A DNA stretch of 14,952 nucleotides from Planctomycetaceae bacterium. GTDB taxonomy: Bacteria; Planctomycetota; Planctomycetia; Pirellulales; UBA1268. The position numbers and the translations under genes were made by a program. Position 1 is the first letter of the stretch; each line of letters begins with the position of its first letter. The stretch covers positions 1 to 14,952 of the forward strand of contig SXWC01000138.1 of the NCBI GenBank assembly GCA_005789975.1. Reading direction: 5' to 3'. Positions 1 through 5,547 of this stretch are shown here, one piece after another. Under the pieces are notes generated by a model, which was not told the DNA's origin, ran no database searches, and saw nothing but the letters and a program-made list of their open reading frames with translations.

Positions 1-672
1 CATCTCGGGCTGGTAGCCCGCCTCGACGAGCGTGTCGAATCCCGCCTTGATCAGCTCCGAGACGCCGCCGCAGAGCACCGCCTGTTCGCCGAAGAGGTCG
101 GTTTCCGTCTCCTCCGCGATCGTGGTCTCGATCACGCCGCCGCGGGTGCCGCCGATGCCCTTGGCATAGGCCAGGCCAATCTTCTTGGTCTCGGGGCTGG
201 CGCCGGCGCCCAGGGCGATCAGGCAGGGCACGCCGCCCCCCTTCACATACTCGCTGCGGACAAGATGGCCGGGGCCCTTCGGAGCGACGAGAAGGATGTC
301 GTGGCCCACGGGGGGCTCGACCTGGCCGAAGTGGAAGTTGAAGCCGTGGCTGGCCATCAGCACGGCGTTCTTCTTGAGATTGGGTTTGATCGACGTGCGG
401 TAAACGTCCCCCTGCAGCTCGTCGGGCAGGAGGATGTTGATGACGTCGGCCTGCTTGACCGCCTCCTCGACGCTCACCGGTGCGAATCCGTGGCTCTTGG
501 CGAGCTCGTAGTTGGGGCCGCCCGGTCGCTGGGCCACGACCACCTTCAGGCCGCTGTCGCGGAGGTTTTGGGCCTGGGCATGCCCCTGCGAGCCATAGCC
601 GATGATGGCGATGGTTTTGCCTTCGAGGGCCTTGAGGTCGGCGTCGGCGTCGTAATAGATCGTTGCGGCCAA
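1..672 (-). CDS. ilvC: Ketol-acid reductoisomerase, class I (C-terminal part missing at window edge)
   Basis: Converts acetolactate or acetohydroxybutyrate to the dihydroxy acid in valine, isoleucine and leucine synthesis, in the cytosol, using NAD(P)H and Mg2+. The 224 visible residues begin [18 protein letters not shown] after the start. They contain the Rossmann motif [12 protein letters not shown] (residues 25-36), the SHGFNFHFG segment (about 108-116), PKGPGH (131-136) and the first metal-binding pair in ETDLFGEQ (D192, E196). Class I enzymes have about 330-340 residues, so roughly a third, the rest of the knotted C-terminal domain, lies off the left edge. The start is a TTG at 670-672 (complement). 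It is chosen because the protein begins there in alignment with the family and a GGAG lies 7 bases upstream. The cofactor loop (RPGGPNY, residues 49-55) lacks the two serines usual in NADPH enzymes. It follows ilvN after 72 bases, in the same direction. Confidence 0.95.
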   Translation of the reverse strand, partial: MAATIYYDADADLKALEGKTIAIIGYGSQGHAQAQNLRDSGLKVVVAQRPGGPNYELAKSHGFAPVSVEEAVKQADVINILLPDELQGDVYRTSIKPNLKKNAVLMASHGFNFHFGQVEPPVGHDILLVAPKGPGHLVRSEYVKGGGVPCLIALGAGASPETKKIGLAYAKGIGGTRGGVIETTIAEETETDLFGEQAVLCGGVSELIKAGFDTLVEAGYQPEM

Positions 673-687
673 GGGTTCACTCCGGTT

Positions 688-735
688 GGGGACAGCGGGT
701 CAGGGCGGGGTCAGGGGCGGGAACGGAAGGGCGGG
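688..735 (+). other. G-quadruplex motif in the ilvN-ilvC gap
   Basis: Eight runs of three or four G lie within 48 bases of the plus strand: 688-691, 697-699, 703-705, 707-710, 714-717, 719-721, 729-731 and 733-735. The loops between them are 5, 3, 1, 3, 1, 7 and 1 bases, which fits the standard G3+N1-7 rule several times over. The stretch also contains an imperfect tandem repeat of GGGTCAGGGCGG. ilvN and ilvC are transcribed from the minus strand, so the G-rich strand is the RNA polymerase template and the mRNA is C-rich here. Any effect would be on elongation or replication rather than on mRNA folding. That effect is inference. Confidence 0.5.
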
Positions 736-744
736 CACGCGGCG

Positions 745-1302
745 TCAGGCCAGCGACTCGCCCACGGGTGCGGAATCTGCCGGACGGGCTCCGTCGGCGG
801 CCTCGGTGGTCTCGCGGGTCGGAGGGCTGCCCCTGACCAACGCGATCCGACCGGTGCGGGCAAGCTCGATGATGCCGTGGGGACGCATCACCTCGATGAA
901 ACCCTCGAGCTTCTTTTCCGTGCCCGAGAGCTCGATGATCACGCTGTCGGCGGCGACGTCGATGATGTGGCCTCGGAAGATATCGACGAGTTCCTTGATC
1001 TCGGACCGGGAAGGACCGGAAGCGGCCGCGATCTTGATCAGCAGCAGGTCGCGCTCCACGTAGTTGCGGCTGCTGATGTCGTCGACGCGAACGATCGTGA
1101 CGATCTTCTCCAGCTGCCGCCGGACCTGGTCGAGCACACGGTCGTCGCCGCGCAGCACGAACGTCATCCGCGAGAACCGCGGGTCCTCGGTCTCGCCGAC
1201 CGCGAGGCTGTCGATGTTGTAGCCCCGGGACGCCAGCATGCCCGAGACGTGGGCGAGCACGCCGGGGACGTTCTGGACGGTGGCGGAAAGGACATGGCGC
1301 AT
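745..1302 (-). CDS. ilvN: Acetolactate synthase small (regulatory) subunit
   Basis: Regulatory subunit of acetohydroxyacid synthase, which carries valine feedback and raises activity of the catalytic IlvB subunit. The protein has 185 residues and begins MRHVLSATVQNVPGVLAHVS. An N-terminal ACT domain (about 2-78) contains RGYNIDSLAVGETEDP, followed by RNYVERDLLLIKI and FRGHIIDVAADS of the second ferredoxin-like domain. Residues equivalent to the E. coli IlvH valine-site positions N11, G14 and N29 are all present, while A36 is Gly. The open frame extends upstream to 1407, but the ATG at 1300-1302 matches the family start exactly; the Shine-Dalgarno site is weak. The last 20 or so residues form an Ala/Pro/Glu-rich tail beyond the usual length of about 165. 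It is the first gene of a minus-strand ilvN-ilvC unit, and ilvB is not adjacent. Confidence 0.95.
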   Translation of the reverse strand: MRHVLSATVQNVPGVLAHVSGMLASRGYNIDSLAVGETEDPRFSRMTFVLRGDDRVLDQVRRQLEKIVTIVRVDDISSRNYVERDLLLIKIAAASGPSRSEIKELVDIFRGHIIDVAADSVIIELSGTEKKLEGFIEVMRPHGIIELARTGRIALVRGSPPTRETTEAADGARPADSAPVGESLA

Positions 1303-1381
1303 GAGTGGCTCGCGACGGGCTCCGGGCCGGGAATTGGCAGACGGGGCGCCGGACGAAGCGGCCGCTGCTGGTCTGAGCCGG

Positions 1382-1411
1382 AGTCTAGTAAGGGCAAACC
1401 CCCGCATTCAA
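1382..1411 (-). promoter_or_regulatory. Weak candidate promoter for ilvN
   Basis: Read on the minus strand, TTGAAT (complement of 1406-1411) is followed after 18 bases by TAGACT (complement of 1382-1387). Each hexamer matches four of six sigma70 consensus positions. Transcription would start about 70 bases ahead of the ilvN ATG. In GC-rich DNA such pairs occur by chance, so this is only a candidate. Confidence 0.3.
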
Positions 1412-1481
1412 GCCTGAGCCGCGGTTTCCCGGGCCGCAGGGGGCCGGGAATGCCCCCCAGGACGCCGCCGGCGGAGGCACG

Positions 1482-1509
1482 TTGACAGAGGGGGGAAAAA
1501 GCCGATAGT
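1482..1509 (+). promoter_or_regulatory. Sigma70-type promoter for rpsB-tsf
   Basis: A perfect TTGACA at 1482-1487 is followed after 16 bases by GATAGT (1504-1509), which matches four of six positions of TATAAT including the key second A and last T. The spacer contains a G6-A5 run. Such a good match is rare in DNA this GC-rich, and it is correctly placed and oriented. The start point would be near 1516, giving a leader of about 90 bases before the rpsB GTG. Confidence 0.65.
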
Positions 1510-1511
1510 TT

Positions 1512-1564
1512 GCGGTGCTCGGAGCGTGCGAGCCTCCGCAGTCCTTGTCATCCGCAGTCCTTGT
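1512..1564 (+). promoter_or_regulatory. Structured leader of rpsB: hairpin plus 14-base direct repeat
   Basis: Positions 1512-1539 can fold as GCGG-t-GCTCG, loop GAGCGTG, CGAGC-ct-CCGC: nine pairs with a small internal loop. The 3-prime arm runs into the first copy of TCCGCAGTCCTTGT (1535-1548), which is repeated exactly at 1551-1564 with a period of 16 bases. Either TCCGC copy could pair with the 5-prime GCGG, so two alternative folds are possible. rpsB leaders in several phyla bind S2 for autoregulation. A similar role here is inference, and the motif does not match one I recognise. Confidence 0.4.
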
Positions 1565-1604
1565 GTCGTCCCACTGACCCCAGCACCCAGCGAGCGAGAA
1601 GAGC

Positions 1605-2408
1605 GTGTCGAACGTCTTGGCCCAGGAACTGATCGAAGCCGGCGTCCACTTTGGCCATCGTGCCAGCCGGTGGAACCCGAAGATGAAGCCCTACATCCAC
1701 GGGCGTCGCAACCTCATCCACATCATCGACGTCCGCGAGACGATCCGCGGACTCCTGAGGGCCAGGAAGTATCTCAAGCAGGTCTCCTCGACCGGTAGCC
1801 TGATCCTCTTCGTGGGCACCAAGCGCCAGGGCGCCGAGGCCGTCGCCCGCGAGGCCGCCCGCTGCGGCATGCCCTACGTCAGTGACCGCTGGCTCGGCGG
1901 CACGCTCACCAACTTCCGCACGATCCGCAACCGCCTGGCCCGCCTCGAGGAACTCGAGACCCTGATCCCATCGGAGGCATTCGGTTCCTATTCCAAGAAG
2001 ATGCAGTCGTCGCTCCGCCGTGAGCACCGCAAGATGCTCCGCAACCTCGGCGGCATCCGGACGCTGTCGCGGCTGCCCGAGTGCCTCGTCGTGTTCGATC
2101 CCAAGAAGGAGAAGAACGCGGTCAACGAGGCCCGCAAGATGGGCATCACGACCGTGTCGCTGATCGACACCGACTGCGATCCCGATCTGGTCGATCTCCC
2201 GATCCCCGGCAACGACGACTCGATCCGCTCGATCGAACTGGTCGCCGCCCGGCTGGCCGACGCGATTCTCGAGGGCAAATCCCACTCGGCGACCGAGGCC
2301 CAGGTTTCGGCCGAGGGCGCCGAAGGTGGAGCCGAGGGAGAAGGCAAGCCGAAGCCCCGGGCCCGGCCGATGGTTGCCAAGCGGTCGGTGCCGAAGCCGA
2401 AGGCCTGA
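1605..2408 (+). CDS. rpsB: Small ribosomal subunit protein uS2
   Basis: S2 joins the 30S subunit late, sits between head and body on the solvent side and is needed for S1 binding. The 267-residue product starts at a GTG and reads [20 protein letters not shown], typical of the family. It contains [14 protein letters not shown], the signature [16 protein letters not shown] and [17 protein letters not shown], then [10 protein letters not shown] near the end of the conserved core. The last 43 residues (about 225-267) are an extra tail, first acidic and Gly/Ala/Glu-rich, then Lys/Arg/Pro-rich. Typical S2 proteins end near 230-250. The Shine-Dalgarno site is poor (GAGAAGAG just ahead of GTG). It is the first gene of rpsB-tsf-pyrH-frr, with tsf 135 bases downstream. 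The long open frame on the opposite strand is a composition shadow. Confidence 0.97.
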   Translation: MSNVLAQELIEAGVHFGHRASRWNPKMKPYIHGRRNLIHIIDVRETIRGLLRARKYLKQVSSTGSLILFVGTKRQGAEAVAREAARCGMPYVSDRWLGGTLTNFRTIRNRLARLEELETLIPSEAFGSYSKKMQSSLRREHRKMLRNLGGIRTLSRLPECLVVFDPKKEKNAVNEARKMGITTVSLIDTDCDPDLVDLPIPGNDDSIRSIELVAARLADAILEGKSHSATEAQVSAEGAEGGAEGEGKPKPRARPMVAKRSVPKPKA

Positions 2409-2543
2409 TCTTCGCGTCAGCGGATGGTCTTTCCTTGTTGTTTCGCCACCGGCGTGCCCGGGACGGCGGCCCGCACCGCTCCCACGATCAGCACGCCCCC
2501 ATCTGCATTCCTCGAACCACAACGCCCCAGGAGAAGGAAACCC

Positions 2544-3386
2544 ATGGCTGAGATCACCGCGGCGGCCGTCATGGCCCTCAGGGAAAAAACCGGCCTGCCG
2601 ATGATGGAGTGCAAGAAGGCGCTCGCGGAATGCGGCGGCAACACCGATCAGGCGGTCGACTGGCTTCGCAAGCAGGGCATCAAGACCCAGTCGATGCGGG
2701 CCGACCGTGAGACCTCCTGCGGTCGCCTCGCCGTGTTCGCCGATCCGGCCAAGGGGGTGGGCACGATCATCGAGCTGAAGTGCGAAAGCCCGCCGGTGGC
2801 CGGCAGCGACGACTTCAAGGCGCTCGCCAACGAGATCGCCAAGACGCTCGCCCTCGGCCCGGGAGCCGCGACTCCGGCCGATCTGCTCGCCCAGAAGAGC
2901 GTGTCGCATCCCGACCGCACGCTCGGCGACATCAAGGACGATCTCTTCAACCGCATGCGGGAGGTCTTCGAACTCTCGCGGATCAAGCGGGTTGACGGCC
3001 CCTGCGGCGGCTACGCCCATCACGACGGCTCCAAGGCCGCGCTCATCGAGATCGCGGGCAACACGACGGCGGCGACCGCGGCCGAGGTGGCGAAGGATGT
3101 CGCCATGCATGTGGTCGCGCTGGCGCCGCAGGCCATCCGCAAGGAAGACCTCGATCCCGAGGTCGTGGAGAAGGAGCGGGCGATCCTCACCGAGGCGGCC
3201 CGCAAGGAGGGCAAGCCGGAAAATATCATCGCCAAGATGATCGAGGGCCGGCTGCGAAACTTCTTCAGCCAGTGCGTGCTCCTCGAGCAGCCCTTCGTGA
3301 AGGACGACAAGCAGTCGGTGGGCCAGTTCGCGAAGGCGGCCGGCCTGGAAATCAAGTCGGTTGAAAACTGGAAGCTGGGTGGGTGA
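2544..3386 (+). CDS. tsf: Translation elongation factor Ts
   Basis: Guanine nucleotide exchange factor that releases GDP from EF-Tu. It has 280 residues, the usual length. The UBA-like N-terminal domain (1-50) contains LREKTGLPMMECKKAL, and the core dimerisation domain carries GGYAHHDGSKAALIEI (155-170). The motif that inserts next to the EF-Tu nucleotide site is normally TDFVA (D80, F81 in E. coli); here it is CESPPVAG (residues 80-87), with Pro-Pro in place of Asp-Phe. The rest of the protein is well conserved, so it should still be EF-Ts, but exchange chemistry may differ. The start is the ATG at 2544, preceded by a good AGGAGAAGGA site; the frame is open further upstream but without family resemblance. 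pyrH follows after 27 bases. In the 135-base gap before it I see no clear promoter or terminator. Confidence 0.96.
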   Translation: MAEITAAAVMALREKTGLPMMECKKALAECGGNTDQAVDWLRKQGIKTQSMRADRETSCGRLAVFADPAKGVGTIIELKCESPPVAGSDDFKALANEIAKTLALGPGAATPADLLAQKSVSHPDRTLGDIKDDLFNRMREVFELSRIKRVDGPCGGYAHHDGSKAALIEIAGNTTAATAAEVAKDVAMHVVALAPQAIRKEDLDPEVVEKERAILTEAARKEGKPENIIAKMIEGRLRNFFSQCVLLEQPFVKDDKQSVGQFAKAAGLEIKSVENWKLGG

Positions 3387-3413
3387 TCGACGCGGACCCT
3401 TCCTGGGGGAGCC

Positions 3414-4154
3414 ATGGACAAGACGCCCTATCGACGTGTGCTCCTGAAACTCTCGGGTGAGAGCTTCGCGCGGACGGGCGAGCGGGGCATCTCGATGGAC
3501 GAGGTGGTCCACATCGCCCGGCAGACGGTGCAGGCGGTGGCGCGGGGTGTCGAACTGGCCGTCGTCATCGGCGGCGGCAACATCCTCCGCGGTGGCTCGT
3601 TCACGGCCGGCAACACCGCGATCCAGGAGGCGACCGCCCATTACATGGGCATGCTCGCCACGGTGATCAACGGCCTGGCGCTCCAGGACGCGCTCGAGAG
3701 CCTCGGCGCCCAGACCAGGCTCATGACCGCGATCCGCATGGACGGCGTGGCCGAGCCCTACATCCGCCGTCGGGCGCGGCGGCACCTCGAAAAGGGCCGG
3801 ATCGTGATTCTGGCCGCGGGCACCGGCAGCCCGTTCGTGACCACCGACACCGCCGCGGCCCAGCGGGCCCTCGAACTCGGCGCGGACATTCTCATGAAGG
3901 CCACCCGGGTGGACGGGGTCTACTCCGACGACCCGGAGAAGAATCCCCACGCCGTGCTCTACGACGACCTCTCCTACCAGCAGGTGCAGCAGCAGAACCT
4001 GCGGGTGATGGACGGCACGGCGATCTCGCAGTGCATGGAGCACGAAATGCCGATCCTCGTCTTCAACTACCGCCGCGAGGGCAACATCGAGCGGGCCGTG
4101 GCCGGCGAGCGGATCGGCACGATCGTCGGCTCGCGGCGACCGGACGAAGCCTGA
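3414..4154 (+). CDS. pyrH: UMP kinase (uridylate kinase)
   Basis: Phosphorylates UMP to UDP with ATP in the cytosol; the bacterial enzyme is a hexamer of the amino-acid-kinase fold. It has 246 residues. Motifs are LLKLSGESF (10-18), the glycine loop IGGGNILRG (52-60), [14 protein letters not shown] (77-90), [16 protein letters not shown] in the nucleotide/transition-state region, then [17 protein letters not shown]. The aspartate normally found just before (Y/H)MGML, which contacts the UMP ribose in the E. coli enzyme, is His76 here (ATAHYMGM). The start is the ATG at 3414 with GGGGGAG just upstream. It lies between tsf (27 bases) and frr (57 bases), the standard bacterial order. Confidence 0.96.
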   Translation: MDKTPYRRVLLKLSGESFARTGERGISMDEVVHIARQTVQAVARGVELAVVIGGGNILRGGSFTAGNTAIQEATAHYMGMLATVINGLALQDALESLGAQTRLMTAIRMDGVAEPYIRRRARRHLEKGRIVILAAGTGSPFVTTDTAAAQRALELGADILMKATRVDGVYSDDPEKNPHAVLYDDLSYQQVQQQNLRVMDGTAISQCMEHEMPILVFNYRREGNIERAVAGERIGTIVGSRRPDEA

Positions 4155-4179
4155 GGCGGTCCCGCGGCCGAGCAGGGCG

Positions 4180-4185
4180 TATACT
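4180..4185 (+). promoter_or_regulatory. Isolated -10-like hexamer ahead of frr
   Basis: TATACT, five of six matches to the -10 consensus, lies 26 bases before the frr ATG at 4212. No convincing -35 element is found 16-18 bases upstream (CGGTCC or similar). It could give frr and the downstream exporter genes an extra start, or be chance. Confidence 0.2.
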
Positions 4186-4211
4186 CGCGGGCTCCCGCAC
4201 CTCCTGGAGTC

Positions 4212-4778
4212 ATGCCGATGCCCCTCGACGACATTCTGCTCGACGCCGAAGAACGGATGGAGAAGGCCGTCGACGTCTTCCGCCACGCGCTCACCGGGAT
4301 CCGCACGGGCCGGGCCAATCCCGGCCTGGTGGACACCCTCCGGGTCGAGGTCTACGGCTCACCCACGCCCATCAAGGCGCTGGCGAGCGTCGGCGCGCCG
4401 GAGCCCAATCAGATCGTCGTGCGGCCCTTCGATCCCGGCACCATCAAGGACATCGAGAAGGCGATCCAGGCCAGCGACCTGGGGCTCAATCCGCAGAGCG
4501 ACGGCCGGCTGATCCGGATCGTGATCCCGCCGCTCTCGGCCGATGTCCGCAAGAAGATGTCGGCCCGGATTCGCGAGCTCGCCGAAGAGGCCAAGGTGGC
4601 GATCCGCAACGTCCGCCGCGACGCCAACAAGGCCGCCGACACCGAGAAGTCGGATGGCGAACTCACCGAGGACGACTGCGAGCGGTGCAAGGAGGACGTC
4701 CAGGAACTCACCAAGAAGTACGAAGGGAGCATCGGCGACCTCGCGAGGACGAAGGAAGCCGAGGTCATGGAGCAATGA
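4212..4778 (+). CDS. frr: Ribosome recycling factor
   Basis: With EF-G, splits the post-termination ribosome so that it can be reused. It has 188 residues against 185 in E. coli. It contains IRTGRANPGLVDTLRVEVYG in the first helix and start of the second domain, then FDPGTIKDIEKAIQASDLGL and IRNVRRDANK, the arginine-rich helix that holds the essential arginines. It ends in KEAEVMEQ, like the E. coli KEAELMQF. Two starts are possible: ATG 4212, only 2 bases after GGAG, or ATG 4218, about 8 bases after it. The second has better spacing, and the two differ only by Met-Pro. It closes the translation cluster, 57 bases after pyrH and 28 bases before the ABC ATPase. Confidence 0.96.
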   Translation: MPMPLDDILLDAEERMEKAVDVFRHALTGIRTGRANPGLVDTLRVEVYGSPTPIKALASVGAPEPNQIVVRPFDPGTIKDIEKAIQASDLGLNPQSDGRLIRIVIPPLSADVRKKMSARIRELAEEAKVAIRNVRRDANKAADTEKSDGELTEDDCERCKEDVQELTKKYEGSIGDLARTKEAEVMEQ

Positions 4779-4806
4779 CGCACCCGGCGGCTCCACAGGA
4801 ACTTCC

Positions 4807-5547
4807 ATGATCGAGGTTTTCGATCTCGTCAAGGAATATCGCTGCGGCAACGGCGCGAGCGTCCGGGCCGTGGACGGCGTCTCGTTCGTCGTGCAACCGG
4901 GGGAGATGGTGGGGCTGCTCGGCGGCAACGGCGCCGGCAAGACGACCACCATGCGGATTCTGGCGACGCTGCTGAAGCCCACCGCCGGCACGGCTTCGAT
5001 CGCGGGGCACGACGTCCGCATCGAGCCGCTCGCGGTCCGCCGCCGGCTCGGCTACGTCTCGGCAACCACCGGCGTGCCCGACCGGCTCACGCCCCGCGAG
5101 GTCCTCGACTCCTACGGCCGGCTGCATGGGCTTTCCCGCGACCGGCGGGCAGACCGGATCGATTCGCTCACCGACACGCTCGACCTCGGCGGCTTCATCG
5201 ACCGGCCGTGCGGACGCCTCTCGTCGGGGCAGCGGCAGCGGGTGTCGCTGGCCCGCGCGCTCGTCCACGATCCGCCGGTGCTCGTGCTGGACGAACCGAC
5301 CAGCGCCCTCGACGTGCTCGGCTCCCGTGACCTGCTGGCGTTGCTCGACCGCCTCAGGATCGAAGGCCGCACGATCCTGCTCTCCACGCACCGCCTGCAC
5401 GAGATCGAGCGCCGCTGCGACCGCTTTCTCGTCATCAGCGGCGGCCGCATCCTTGCGGAGGGCACCCGGGAGTCGCTCGTCGCCGGGCGTCAGGGGGGCC
5501 TCGAGGAGGCTTTCTTCGCCGCCATCGCCACGGAGGCGCGGCCGTGA
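4807..5547 (+). CDS. ABC-2 type exporter ATPase (NatA-like)
   Basis: Nucleotide-binding subunit of an ABC exporter, acting at the inner face of the membrane with the permease encoded next. It has 246 residues. Walker A is GGNGAGKTT (39-47), the signature is LSSGQRQRVSLARAL, Walker B plus D-loop is VLVLDEPTSALD, and the switch histidine is in LLSTHRLHE. The Q-loop glutamine is replaced (LGYVSATTGVPDRLT), as I would expect for the NatA branch, where SxxTGxxxRLT is common. The start is the ATG at 4807 with AGGA 6 bases upstream. The stop TGA overlaps the GTG start of the permease (GTGA), which implies translational coupling. NatA exports Na+ in Bacillus; the substrate here cannot be read from sequence. 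Confidence 0.9.
   Translation: MIEVFDLVKEYRCGNGASVRAVDGVSFVVQPGEMVGLLGGNGAGKTTTMRILATLLKPTAGTASIAGHDVRIEPLAVRRRLGYVSATTGVPDRLTPREVLDSYGRLHGLSRDRRADRIDSLTDTLDLGGFIDRPCGRLSSGQRQRVSLARALVHDPPVLVLDEPTSALDVLGSRDLLALLDRLRIEGRTILLSTHRLHEIERRCDRFLVISGGRILAEGTRESLVAGRQGGLEEAFFAAIATEARP

Larger units (their letters stand above)
1303..1604. other. Divergent intergenic control region between ilvN and rpsB
   Basis: About 300 bases without a gene, separating two divergently transcribed units. On the plus strand it holds a strong-looking promoter (1482-1509), a 5-prime hairpin and a 14-base direct repeat ahead of rpsB. On the minus strand it holds only a weak promoter candidate for ilvN. No branched-chain-amino-acid-rich leader peptide or attenuator-like terminator was seen ahead of ilvN. 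Small open frames that cross the region look like chance products of high GC. Confidence 0.7.

Noticed and set aside
265..1485. A 406-codon plus-strand open frame across ilvC and ilvN
   Set aside because: It is antisense to two well-conserved genes and passes through their intergenic gap with no family resemblance.
2409..2543. Possible promoter or attenuator in the 135-base rpsB-tsf gap
   Set aside because: No -10/-35 pair and no convincing perfect stem with a U-tract could be found; only scattered GC-rich partial stems.
1548..4286. A 912-codon open frame on the minus strand opposite rpsB, tsf and pyrH
   Set aside because: It is the mirror of three unmistakable plus-strand genes. GC-rich codon bias removes stops from the antisense frame, and the product has His/Arg/Gly-rich composition without any recognisable domain.
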